Of a stretch of DNA of 64,000 bases, positions 17,973 through 26,730 are shown piece by piece. This DNA is from Pseudomonadota bacterium (GTDB taxonomy: Bacteria; Pseudomonadota; Gammaproteobacteria; Steroidobacterales; Steroidobacteraceae), in assembly GCA_018241505.1 (NCBI GenBank), contig JAFEDS010000009.1, positions 310,001 through 374,000 of the forward strand. The letters are read 5' to 3'. How positions within the stretch are numbered: position 1 is the first letter of the stretch; every line of letters starts with the position of its first letter. The notes below the pieces were generated by a model. That model had not been told where the DNA came from and ran no database searches. It was given only the letters and a program-made list of their open reading frames with translations. A program made the translations under genes and the position numbers.

Positions 17973-19051
17973 GCGATGACGGCAATACACTCGTGTGGAG
18001 TGATGTTCTCGGGCGGCAGCGGCGCGGCGGTTCCTGGGCGGACCTGGCGGTCGGCACCGCGCCCCGGATCGAAGCTGCGCTGCACGCGAGCGACTTCGCG
18101 GCCGTGAACCGGCTCACCGACTTCTTTCTCGTCGAAGCGCGCGTCATCTACGATCTCTACGCTCAATGGCAGCGTGATATCCGGCGCTTCCTGGATGCGA
18201 AGTTACCTGATCCGCAGTCGCTGGCGGTCCGCATCCGCGCGATCGAAGAGCTCGTAACGCGTCATCACAGCATCCTCACTGTTGGGCGTGAAGCGGCCTG
18301 GCAGTCGATCAATGAGGCGGCGCAGCGGCTCAAAAGTGAGCACGCGGGGCGCGACTTTGCGCAAATGCGCGATCACTGGCGAGCGCTGCATGACGGTGAA
18401 GTGGACTTCATCGGCGGCCTGATGGATATCGTGATCCGTGAGCTCGGGGAGGCCGCCCTCGGTGAAATGTACGAAGACTGGCTGCTCGGAGAGTGGTTCA
18501 GACAGCGCTATGTGCGGTTCGATGTTTCCAAAGTGCCGTGGAGCGATGCATTCGAGCTGATTGTGTATCTGACTTTCGAATCGATGCACGGACACATGAG
18601 CGGGCCTGAGCGTGATGGCACGGTGACTTACGAGGAATTCGAAGATCGTGTCACCGTGACCTTTGCACCCTGCGGCAGCGGCGGCCGTATGTTGGTTGGC
18701 GAGCCGCGCGACCAACTCGCGCCTCTCACGGAGCCGCCGTTCGGGTATCGGGTGTTGCAGGAACCGCACGCCTTTGCGTGGAACACTCGCGGCGTGTGCG
18801 CGTATTGCGCCCACTGCTGCGTGCTGACAGAGAAAATGCCGATAGAGCATTTCGGCTATCCGGTGCGTGTGGTAGACCCGCCGACCTACCCGAATGAGGG
18901 CAACGCGGTCTGTCGATGGACGGTGTATCGCAAGCCCGAGTACGTGCCTGAGCACGTCTATGCGCGGCTGGGAGCGCGCAAGCCGCCCGCCGGCGCGCAG
19001 CTTGGCAGTGCCGGATTTGCTGGCCGCGCTCCGGGCAAATCGTCCCTCTAG
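17969..19051 (+). CDS. Conserved unknown protein with cysteine motifs, possible metal-binding enzyme
   Basis: I do not recognise a named family. The 360-residue product has a mostly helical N-terminal 210 residues with many charged residues, then a compact C-terminal region with seven cysteines in three patches: PCGSGGRM (about 232), GVCAYCAHCCVLTEKMPIEH (about 272-292) and CRWTVYRKPEYVPEH (about 312). Closely spaced Cys and His residues (CxxCxxCC) suggest a metal site or redox centre. No signal peptide or membrane helix is seen, so it is probably cytoplasmic. It starts inside the stop codon of the SDR (ATGA) and stands just before the third operator, so it belongs to the deoxyhexose regulon. 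I have a vague memory of similar unnamed proteins with the CGSGGR and CxxCC patterns in other bacteria. Confidence 0.75.
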   Translation: MSDDGNTLVWSDVLGRQRRGGSWADLAVGTAPRIEAALHASDFAAVNRLTDFFLVEARVIYDLYAQWQRDIRRFLDAKLPDPQSLAVRIRAIEELVTRHHSILTVGREAAWQSINEAAQRLKSEHAGRDFAQMRDHWRALHDGEVDFIGGLMDIVIRELGEAALGEMYEDWLLGEWFRQRYVRFDVSKVPWSDAFELIVYLTFESMHGHMSGPERDGTVTYEEFEDRVTVTFAPCGSGGRMLVGEPRDQLAPLTEPPFGYRVLQEPHAFAWNTRGVCAYCAHCCVLTEKMPIEHFGYPVRVVDPPTYPNEGNAVCRWTVYRKPEYVPEHVYARLGARKPPAGAQLGSAGFAGRAPGKSSL

Positions 19052-19074
19052 CGTCGCGGTCGAGTTCTGGTAAT

Positions 19075-19087
19075 ATGGTCAGACCAC
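19075..19087. promoter_or_regulatory. GntR/FadR-type operator, copy 3
   Basis: The core TGGTCAGACCA at 19076-19086 is identical to copy 2. It lies between the unknown cysteine protein and the TonB receptor, 18 bases before the receptor ATG at 19105. An ATG within the operator (19075) is in frame with the receptor but has no ribosome site and is not taken as the start. Confidence 0.8.
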
Positions 19088-19104
19088 TTATCCAAGAGGC
19101 CACC

Positions 19105-21495
19105 ATGCGCGATCGAATCAGAACAGCCTGCTTTGAATGCCTGAGCGGTGCATTCATAGGTGTACTGGGATGGACTGGAGTAGCGCACGGACAAGCAACC
19201 ACTGCCTCACAAACCGACACAGGCGCACTGGCAGAGATTGTCGTGACTGCCCAGAAGCGCGCGGAGCCCCTGCAGACAGTGCCCGAGGCGGTCTCGGCGC
19301 TGACCGGCAGCGCGCTCGAGGCCATGGGCGCCGACTCATTCACGGACTACGCCCGCACCGTCCCCGGTCTCACGTTCACCGATCTGGGTGCCGGGCGCCA
19401 GAAAACGAGCCTGCGCGGATTGAACAGCACCATCGGCGCGGATACCGTCGGCTACTACATCGGCGAAGTGCCCGTCGCCTCCGCACGGGGTGGCCAATAC
19501 AACCTGTCCAGTTACGGCGGCTCGCCGGTCAACCCGTATCTGCTCGATATCGATCGGGTCGAGGTGCTGCGCGGACCCCAGGGCACCCTGTACGGCTCGG
19601 GCTCCATGGGCGGTACCATCAAGCTGATTCCCAAGGCACCCAACCTGTCGCAGTTTGAAGGGGCCGTGGGGGCCAGTGCTCAAGTGACGCAAGGGGAGAG
19701 CGGCGCTTCGCCGGGGGGGACGGCGGATCTCGTTCTGAACGTCCCGATCGTGGACAACGTGGCCGCCGTACGCTCCGTCTTCTGGGGGCGAAATCTAGGT
19801 GGCTTTATCGATCGCACCTACGGCTACGCCGGCAACTTCGGCAGTCCGACTGCCGTGCCGACCGGGACTGTGAAGAACCTCCCCGACGAGCATACGTGGG
19901 GAATGCGCACGACCGCTCTGGTCAAACCCATGGACCGGCTCGAGATCAACGCGATGGTGTATCTGCAGCGGCAGCATCTGGATGGCTTCCAGGACATCAC
20001 CGGCGGTGACATCAACCCGGGCGATCGTCTCGTGCAGACCTTGATTTCCGACACGCCGGAGCCTCAGGACAATCGTTTCACTCTCTACGGGCTCACGGCC
20101 AGCTACGACTTCAATCGCCTTAACCTGCTCTCGGCGACCAGCTACTACGACAACTCGTCCTCCACCAGTGAAGAAGGGACGTCGGCTACGGTCCTGTTGC
20201 CCATCCTGTTTGGAGTGTCTGATTCTCCCGCGGCGCCCTTTCCGAATACCGCGGATGTGACCTTCGGAGCGCGCACGTTCACTGAGGAATTACGACTCGC
20301 CACCAACGAAAGCATCTTCGGATTTGACGCGATTGTGGGCGCTTTTTATTCGAGCAGCCGCCAGAACGGCTCGTTCGTCTGGTCACCGCCGCAGTACAAC
20401 GAGGTGGAAGCCGGCAATGACCCCACCAACCCCCTGTATGCTCCCGGAAACAACATTTTCGGTGATACGGTGCGCGCGTACGAGCGGCAGACAGCGCAAT
20501 TCGGCGAGCTCACGTATCACGTAACCGATGCGCTGCGCGCGACCGTCGGGCTGCGTCATTTCGAGATCAAGAACGGCAGTACCCTCGTGCAGGACGGCCT
20601 TTTCGCCGGCAACGTCGCTTCGGCATCGTCGGTGTCATCGATATCCGTGGGTACGGTTCACAAGGTCAACCTCTCGTACGACCTGTCTCGCGACCATCAC
20701 GTCTATGGTCAATACTCGGAGGGCTTCCGCCCTGGATTTGGCAACGGCACGCCCGCGACCATTTGCGATGCGCCGACCTCGCCGCGCCAGGTCGAGCCGG
20801 ATTCCATCAAACAATACGAGCTCGGAACCAAGACTCAATGGCTGGACCGGCGCCTGACCGTGAACGCGGATGTGTACCGGATCCACTGGTCCGCCATCCA
20901 ACAGGTCTTGCTGCTGCCCTGCGGCTTTGGCTATTCGGACAACTTGGGAGATGCCGTGATCAATGGCGTGGAGCTCGAGGCCAACTCTCAGCTCACCGAG
21001 CGGCTCAGCGCGGGCTTGTCGGGCAGTTACGTGAGCGCACGACTGCAGCAGAATACGCCGGCCACCGTTTGTCTGGCCTCCGGAAGTTGCGCGCGGGAGG
21101 GAGATCAGATCCAGGGTGTGCCCAAGGCACAGTTTTCGTTGTACGCTCAAACCACGTTTCCCATCCTGAAGGACGACGATGGCTTCGCCCGGCTGGACTA
21201 TCAGTACACAGGACATTCCTTCGGCGAGTATGTGCGGCAGATCGCGGCCGACGGCACGCCCGTGGGACCCATCGACCCGAGCTACGAGATTCAACTGTTG
21301 CGCCTGTTGAACATGAAGGTCGGTATGCGCAGCGGCTCGTGGGAGTCGTCGTTCCAGGTCAGCAACCTGCTGAACGAGGTCGTGCACCAGTCCATCGATC
21401 CGTACTCCAACATTACGATCGCCATCCCCGGCCGGCCGCGGTACGTGGTCAATCGTCCGCGGACCTTTCAACTCAACTTGAACTATCGATTCTGA
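19105..21495 (+). CDS. TonB-dependent outer-membrane receptor of the deoxyhexose locus
   Basis: A 796-residue receptor with an N-terminal signal (about residues 1-30, ending in AHGQA), a TonB box region and plug (EIVVTAQKRAEPLQTVP, then the RGPQGTLYGSGSMGGTI motif), a 22-stranded barrel and a C-terminal aromatic strand (FQLNLNYRF). It has no STN domain, so it is not a sigma-signalling receptor. The ATG at 19105 has an AGAGG box 6 bases upstream. It lies directly downstream of operator copy 3 and only 2 bases before the GH106 gene, so it very likely imports the rhamnose- or fucose-containing glycan fragment that the enzymes then cut. Confidence 0.93.
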   Translation: MRDRIRTACFECLSGAFIGVLGWTGVAHGQATTASQTDTGALAEIVVTAQKRAEPLQTVPEAVSALTGSALEAMGADSFTDYARTVPGLTFTDLGAGRQKTSLRGLNSTIGADTVGYYIGEVPVASARGGQYNLSSYGGSPVNPYLLDIDRVEVLRGPQGTLYGSGSMGGTIKLIPKAPNLSQFEGAVGASAQVTQGESGASPGGTADLVLNVPIVDNVAAVRSVFWGRNLGGFIDRTYGYAGNFGSPTAVPTGTVKNLPDEHTWGMRTTALVKPMDRLEINAMVYLQRQHLDGFQDITGGDINPGDRLVQTLISDTPEPQDNRFTLYGLTASYDFNRLNLLSATSYYDNSSSTSEEGTSATVLLPILFGVSDSPAAPFPNTADVTFGARTFTEELRLATNESIFGFDAIVGAFYSSSRQNGSFVWSPPQYNEVEAGNDPTNPLYAPGNNIFGDTVRAYERQTAQFGELTYHVTDALRATVGLRHFEIKNGSTLVQDGLFAGNVASASSVSSISVGTVHKVNLSYDLSRDHHVYGQYSEGFRPGFGNGTPATICDAPTSPRQVEPDSIKQYELGTKTQWLDRRLTVNADVYRIHWSAIQQVLLLPCGFGYSDNLGDAVINGVELEANSQLTERLSAGLSGSYVSARLQQNTPATVCLASGSCAREGDQIQGVPKAQFSLYAQTTFPILKDDDGFARLDYQYTGHSFGEYVRQIAADGTPVGPIDPSYEIQLLRLLNMKVGMRSGSWESSFQVSNLLNEVVHQSIDPYSNITIAIPGRPRYVVNRPRTFQLNLNYRF

Positions 21496-21497
21496 GC

Positions 21498-24482
21498 ATG
21501 ACAGCGGGTGAGCGTGGAAACCTGACGCGACGTTCGCTTCTGGTCGGGGCAGGAGCGGCGGGAATAGGCCTGGGCGTCGCGCCGATGGTGTTCGCGACGT
21601 CGGCTATGCGATCGGGCGCCCAGGATGGAGCCGATGAGTCAGTGCGGAATTTCCGTGAGCCGCCGGCAGGCTCACGGGCGGGCGTTTACTGGTGGTGGCT
21701 CGAAGGCGCCGCCAGCAAGGAAGGTATCACCGCGGACTTGGAGTCGCTGCAGCAACAGGGAATCGGCTACGTGTTGCTGTTCAATGCGGGCGGTGCTGCG
21801 GGTGTGCCCAAGGGGCCGCCTTTCATGAGCGATGCATGGCGCGAGCACTTTCGTTTTGCGGTGCGTGAGGCCGCGCGCGTCGGAATCGAAATGTCCGTGA
21901 ACGTCTGCGATGGCTGGAACAGCGGCGGCCCGTGGGTCACGAAGGAGGATGCGGTCAAGGAGCTCGTGTGGGATGAAATCCAACTCGACGGGCCTGCCGA
22001 GATCGATCGCGAGTTGCGCACGCCCGCAACGTTCATGCCGGTCCCCGATGCCCGCCTGCGGGTGCCGCCGGAGGCGCCTCTGGATTTATATCGGGATATT
22101 GCGGTGTTGGCGTGTCGAGAGCGCGAGCGCGGCGTGTGGCAGTTGGAGGATATCCGCGATCTGACGCCGGCTACACAAGGCGGTCGCCTGCGGTGGACGG
22201 TGCCCGAAGGGCGCTGGACGATTCTTCGGATCGGATACGCGGTTCGCAAGTCCGCCGGAATGGATCCGGAGGTGGGTTATCACCTGATCAAGGGAGCCTC
22301 CTTGCAATCGCCCGCCTGGGAGATCGATCCCATGAGTGCGGGGGCCCTGGAGCGGCACTTTGCACAGACCGGCGCCAAGCTCATTGCGGATGCCGGCGAC
22401 CTTGCCGGCAAGACGCTGAAGTATCTGCATATTGACAGTTGGGAGCTCGGCGTCCCGAGCTGGACCGAGCATTTCGCCGCGGAGTTCCACGCCCGCCGCG
22501 GTTACGACCCCATCCGATACCTGCCGATTCTGATGGGCAAGACACTCGGCTCGGAAGATACGAACCGGCGCTTCACTTGGGACTTTCGCCGTACGGTCGC
22601 TGACCTGACCCTGCAGAATTACTACGGCCGCTTCCGGCAGTTGTGCCAGGAGCACGGGATGGGCACGGATTGCGAAGCCGGGGGCCCGTTCTTTACGCAC
22701 TTCGTGGACGCCTTGGAGTCGCAGGGTATCCAGGACGTGCCCATGGCCGAATTCTGGAGCTCGCGCGCTTCGTTTCCGCTGGATGCGCAGCAGGGGGTGC
22801 CTACGCCCTTCTTTCAGACCGCGGAGCGCGACTTTCCCGCGATGAGCTTCGGTACGATCAAACAGATGGCCTCGGCCGCTCATGTGTACGGCAAGCCGGT
22901 CTGTCAGGCCGAGTCGTATACCAACTTGAATGCGGACTGGTCGGAGGATCCCTATTTTCTGAAATCCCGGGGCGACCGGGCGTTCTGCCTCGGATTGACA
23001 CGACAAGTGCTGACTCTGTTTATTCTCCAGCCGAGTCTCACCGACGTGCCCGGCAATGGGTGGGAATACGTCGGGACACACTTCGACCGTAATGTCACTT
23101 GGTGGCCCCAGAGCCACGCGTGGCTCACCTATCTCGCGCGTTGCCAACACCTGTTGCGCTCGGGCGTGTTTGCGGCCGACATTGTGTATTTCGCGGGTCA
23201 GTCCGTGCCCAACTTCGTGCTCCTGGATCGCAAGCCTATCCCGGGCTACGACTTCGATGTAATCAACGCTCAGGCTTTGCTGACCCGTGCCGGTGCACGG
23301 AATGGCAAGCTGGTCCTTCCCGACGGTGTCAGTTATCGCTACTTCGTAATTCCGGATGGTGCCGCTGACGGCGTCACCCCGGCGGTGTTGGGCAAGATTC
23401 GTGAGTTGGTCGAAGGCGGTGTGACCCTGCTGGGCGAGCGCCCGAAGTATTCGCTCGGGCTGTCTGACTACCCGCATTCCGGGCAGCAGATCGAGCAGCA
23501 CATTGACGTGCTGTGGGGTACGCAGTCCAGCGGATCCGGAACGCGCAAGGTCGGTAGTGGCAGGGTGATCTGGGGGCGGTCGTTACAGGAGGTGCTCCAA
23601 GCGGACCGACTGGGACCCGACGTGGAGCTTCGCGGCGCGCCCGCCGACGTCGAGCTCGACTGGTTGCACCGCCGCGACGGGCGCCAGGATATCTACTTCC
23701 TGGCCAATCTCAGTGAACGCGCGGCCTCCGTTGAGGCGCTTTTCCGCGCAGGTATGCGACAGCCGGAGCTATGGGACCCTGTCACCGGAGAGGTCCGCGA
23801 TCTGGAAGAGTTTCGGCAGGAACAGGACCGGGTCGTCCTGCCATTGCAATTTGCGCCCAAGCAGAGCTTCTTTGTCGTGTTTCGACGAGTCGCACGACGC
23901 CCCCGTTCTGCGGCGGTGCGTAACTTCCCGGCGCTCATTGAAGCTGAACGCCTGTCGGGGCCCTGGGAGGTCGGATTCGACCCCAAGCTGGGCGGACCGG
24001 GGAAGGTGATTTTCTCGCAGTTGGATGATTGGGCAGCCCGCCCGGAAGAAGGGGTCCGGTATTACAGCGGCAAGGCGACGTATCGCAAAACGTTTGCTGC
24101 GCCGACCGGGCAATACCGGCGAATTTTCCTCGACCTGGGTGAAGTGAAGAATGTCGCTCACGTTCGGATAAACGGCCAGGACGCCGGAATTGTGTGGACG
24201 GCGCCCTGGCGCGTCGAGATTGGGAAGTTCGTGCGCGCCGGTCACAACGAGCTCGAAATCGACGTGGTGAACCTCTGGCCCAACCGCCTAATTGGCGACG
24301 GCAAGTTGCCGAAGGAACGGCGGATGACTAAAACCAACGTCAGAACGTACAATACGCCGGCTCCAGTGCCGCACTACTGCGATACGGATGCCAGTTGCGC
24401 AGAGCCTGTGCAGATGGGTCCGCCTCCGGATTTGCTGCGGTCGGGGCTGCTCGGGCCCGTCACACTGTTAGGCGAGACATGA
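21498..24482 (+). CDS. Exported GH106-type alpha-L-rhamnosidase-like glycoside hydrolase, second copy
   Basis: A 994-residue paralogue of the 2536-5529 protein, matching it throughout: WWWLEGAASKEGITADLE near residue 60, DGWNSGGPWVTKEDA, HIDSWELGVPSW, QNYYGRFRQL, QAESYTNLNADWSEDP, the C-terminal LDLGEVKNVAHVRING and VVNLWPNRLIGDG. A Tat-like signal (LTRRSLLVGAGAAGIG) starts the protein. The end differs from its paralogue (a PAPVPHYCDTDASCAEP segment with two cysteines), perhaps reflecting different substrates. The ATG at 21498 lies 2 bases after the receptor stop; the open frame extends further upstream only as overlap with the receptor gene. The stop overlaps the PQQ dehydrogenase start. Confidence 0.84.
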   Translation: MTAGERGNLTRRSLLVGAGAAGIGLGVAPMVFATSAMRSGAQDGADESVRNFREPPAGSRAGVYWWWLEGAASKEGITADLESLQQQGIGYVLLFNAGGAAGVPKGPPFMSDAWREHFRFAVREAARVGIEMSVNVCDGWNSGGPWVTKEDAVKELVWDEIQLDGPAEIDRELRTPATFMPVPDARLRVPPEAPLDLYRDIAVLACRERERGVWQLEDIRDLTPATQGGRLRWTVPEGRWTILRIGYAVRKSAGMDPEVGYHLIKGASLQSPAWEIDPMSAGALERHFAQTGAKLIADAGDLAGKTLKYLHIDSWELGVPSWTEHFAAEFHARRGYDPIRYLPILMGKTLGSEDTNRRFTWDFRRTVADLTLQNYYGRFRQLCQEHGMGTDCEAGGPFFTHFVDALESQGIQDVPMAEFWSSRASFPLDAQQGVPTPFFQTAERDFPAMSFGTIKQMASAAHVYGKPVCQAESYTNLNADWSEDPYFLKSRGDRAFCLGLTRQVLTLFILQPSLTDVPGNGWEYVGTHFDRNVTWWPQSHAWLTYLARCQHLLRSGVFAADIVYFAGQSVPNFVLLDRKPIPGYDFDVINAQALLTRAGARNGKLVLPDGVSYRYFVIPDGAADGVTPAVLGKIRELVEGGVTLLGERPKYSLGLSDYPHSGQQIEQHIDVLWGTQSSGSGTRKVGSGRVIWGRSLQEVLQADRLGPDVELRGAPADVELDWLHRRDGRQDIYFLANLSERAASVEALFRAGMRQPELWDPVTGEVRDLEEFRQEQDRVVLPLQFAPKQSFFVVFRRVARRPRSAAVRNFPALIEAERLSGPWEVGFDPKLGGPGKVIFSQLDDWAARPEEGVRYYSGKATYRKTFAAPTGQYRRIFLDLGEVKNVAHVRINGQDAGIVWTAPWRVEIGKFVRAGHNELEIDVVNLWPNRLIGDGKLPKERRMTKTNVRTYNTPAPVPHYCDTDASCAEPVQMGPPPDLLRSGLLGPVTLLGET

Positions 24483-26251
24483 TGTTTGAGATAGAGCGTT
24501 GTAGCTTGAGAGTGGTAGTTCTATCGCTGGTCGCGTACTTCGGTACCGCCGCCGCTTCCCCGGGGAGCGATGCGCATTGGGAAATGCCTGCCGCGGACTA
24601 TGCGGCCACGCGATTCAGTACCCTTGCGCAGATCACCTCAAAGAATGCGGCGCAGATACGGCCCGTATGGACGTTCTCCACCGGCGTGCTCGGCGGTCAC
24701 GAAGGTCAGCCGCTCGTAGTCAACGACACGATGTATGTCGTAACTCCGTGGCCCAACGTGCTGTACGCGTTTGATCTGAAGCAGGAGGGCTACCCGCTGC
24801 GGTGGAAATATCGCCCAGCAGTGAGCCCCAACGCCATTGGTAGCGCTTGCTGCGACTCGGTCAATCGCGGTGCGACCTTTGCAGACGGACGGATAGTCTA
24901 CAACCTGCTCGACGGTCACACGGTAGCGGTGGATGCCGCAACCGGCCGTGAGGTTTGGAGCACGCAGGTCGCGGACCTCGGTTCCGGCGAAACCATCACC
25001 ATGGCTCCGCTGGTTGTGAAGGACCGGGTGATTGTCGGCGCTTCAGGTGGCGAGTTCGGCATCTACGGTTGGGTCAAGGCGCTCGATCTCAAAACCGGCA
25101 AGCTGCTGTGGACGGCTCACAACCTCGGGCCGGATGCCGACATGTTGATCCGTTCCGACACCTTCAAGCCGACCTATGACACCGGTCAGGACCTGGGGGT
25201 GCACAGTTGGGCCAACGACACCTGGAAGAACGGGGGTGGGCCGGTGTGGGGCTGGATGTCCTACGATCCGGAGCTCGATCTCATCTACTACGGTACCGGG
25301 AACCCGGGGCCCTACAACTCCGAGCAGCGCGCAGGTGACAACAAGTGGACCTCGAGCGTGTTGGCGCGGCGCCCGGGGGACGGCGCTCTGGTGTGGGCCT
25401 ACCAGTTCACTCCGCACGACATGTGGGATTACGACTCAACCGGCGCCATGATCCTGGCGGATCTCACGATCGGCGGCAAGCCGGTCAAGGCGCTGGTGCA
25501 TTTCGACAAGAACGGCTTCGCCTACACCCTCGATCGTGCGACCGGCCGCGTGTTGGTCGCCGCCCCGTTTGCCGCGGTCAATTGGGCGAAATCGGTCGAT
25601 CTGAAGACGGGCCGGCCGGTGCTCGACCCCAACAAGGAAACCGGTGTGTCCAAAGGCAACGTGAAAGGCATATGCCCGAGTCTCGAAGGGGGCGTGAGCC
25701 CGGCATCGCCGGCCGCCTTCTCACCGCAAACGCACCTTTTTTATACGTCTATCAACAATCTGTGCATGGATTACGCTGTCTCACAGGCGCAGTACGTCAG
25801 GGGCACGCCGTACATGTCGGCGAACACACCTTACACAGTTGGGCCTGGCGGCAACCGCGGCGGCTTCATCGCCTGGGATGCGGCAACGGGCCGTAAGGTT
25901 TGGGAAGCCACCGAGCTCTACCCAACCTGGAGCGGCTCCCTGGTGACGGCGGGCGACGTGGTGTTCTATGGCACGCTCGACGGGTGGTTCAAGGCTGTTG
26001 ATGCACGCAGCGGCAAGCTGTTTTACAAATTCAAAGTGGGTTCCGGCGTGGTCGGGAACCCCATCACGTACCGCGGCCCTGACGGTAAACAGTACATCGC
26101 CATCTACGCAGGTATCGGCGGTGACTGGGCCCTGTTATCCGGCGATGTAAAATCCGATGACCCCGCGGACGTCAGGCCGGCAGCCGACTATGTAAAGGAT
26201 ATCGCGCGACGCACGAGCCAAGGGGGGATGGTATGGATCTTCGGCCTGTGA
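24479..26251 (+). CDS. PQQ-dependent quinoprotein dehydrogenase, periplasmic
   Basis: The 590-residue product has an N-terminal signal (VVVLSLVAYFGTAAASPG) and an eight-bladed propeller typical of methanol/ethanol-type quinoproteins. The family's adjacent cysteine pair is present (SACCDS, Cys124-Cys125), as are the catalytic-site region WDYDSTGAMIL and tryptophan-docking repeats such as VWTFSTGVLGGHEGQP and GRKVWEATELYP. It has no heme domain; the next gene supplies the cytochrome c. The enzyme should oxidise an alcohol or sugar hydroxyl in the periplasm and pass electrons to the respiratory chain. The start was placed at ATGATG overlapping the GH106 stop. In this operon a deoxysugar or an aglycone alcohol is the likely substrate, by inference. 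Confidence 0.92.
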   Translation: MMFEIERCSLRVVVLSLVAYFGTAAASPGSDAHWEMPAADYAATRFSTLAQITSKNAAQIRPVWTFSTGVLGGHEGQPLVVNDTMYVVTPWPNVLYAFDLKQEGYPLRWKYRPAVSPNAIGSACCDSVNRGATFADGRIVYNLLDGHTVAVDAATGREVWSTQVADLGSGETITMAPLVVKDRVIVGASGGEFGIYGWVKALDLKTGKLLWTAHNLGPDADMLIRSDTFKPTYDTGQDLGVHSWANDTWKNGGGPVWGWMSYDPELDLIYYGTGNPGPYNSEQRAGDNKWTSSVLARRPGDGALVWAYQFTPHDMWDYDSTGAMILADLTIGGKPVKALVHFDKNGFAYTLDRATGRVLVAAPFAAVNWAKSVDLKTGRPVLDPNKETGVSKGNVKGICPSLEGGVSPASPAAFSPQTHLFYTSINNLCMDYAVSQAQYVRGTPYMSANTPYTVGPGGNRGGFIAWDAATGRKVWEATELYPTWSGSLVTAGDVVFYGTLDGWFKAVDARSGKLFYKFKVGSGVVGNPITYRGPDGKQYIAIYAGIGGDWALLSGDVKSDDPADVRPAADYVKDIARRTSQGGMVWIFGL

Positions 26252-26730
26252 GCGTACGTGTGGGTCCGGTCACGGCAGGCGTGTTGATCGCTCTGCTCGG
26301 CACGGCCTGTGGTCGCACGGAGAAGCCGATCGAAACGAGCGCCGCCCAGCCCGACGCGCCTTTGGCTATCCGTTATGAATCACACTTCGCGGCGGGCCAA
26401 CAGCTTCCACCCGGCGCGGATCCGCACAATCCGAAGGCGAAAGACCCGGCTACCATCAAGGCGGGTGCTGCGCTGTTCGCCGCAATGAATTGCGATGGGT
26501 GTCACGGTGGCGACGCGTCCGGCTTCATCGGTCCGAGCCTCGCGGATGGCCGCTGGCGTTATGGAGGCGCGGACGCGGAAGTATTCGCGTCGATTTTCTA
26601 CGGCCGGCCCAAAGGAATGCCGGCCTTCGGTGGCAAGTTGGGTGCGGACGGTGTCTGGACTCTGGTGACCTATCTCGAGTCCTTGCCTGTTCCGGCCAAC
26701 AATGCGACGGAGTCCTGGGAGAGTCAGTGA
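26233..26730 (+). CDS. Cytochrome c (monoheme), partner of the PQQ dehydrogenase
   Basis: A 165-residue protein with one heme site CDGCH (Cys87, Cys90, His91) and a distal methionine in PKGMPAFGGKL. The N-terminus is hydrophobic (VTAGVLIALLGTACGRTEK), and the cysteine near residue 27 may be lipidated although the lipobox is imperfect. It overlaps the dehydrogenase gene by 19 bases, after an AGGGGGG ribosome site, and is itself overlapped by the next gene. It is the natural electron acceptor for the quinoprotein. Confidence 0.92.
   Translation: MDLRPVSVRVGPVTAGVLIALLGTACGRTEKPIETSAAQPDAPLAIRYESHFAAGQQLPPGADPHNPKAKDPATIKAGAALFAAMNCDGCHGGDASGFIGPSLADGRWRYGGADAEVFASIFYGRPKGMPAFGGKLGADGVWTLVTYLESLPVPANNATESWESQ

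Noticed and set aside
19075-19104. An upstream ATG for the TonB receptor inside operator 3
   Set aside because: It has no ribosome site; the ATG at 19105 has AGAGG at good spacing and gives a normal signal peptide.
20763-21497. Upstream extension of the second GH106 reading frame
   Set aside because: It overlaps the receptor gene in another frame, with arginine-rich nonsense sequence. The real start with its Tat-like signal is at 21498.
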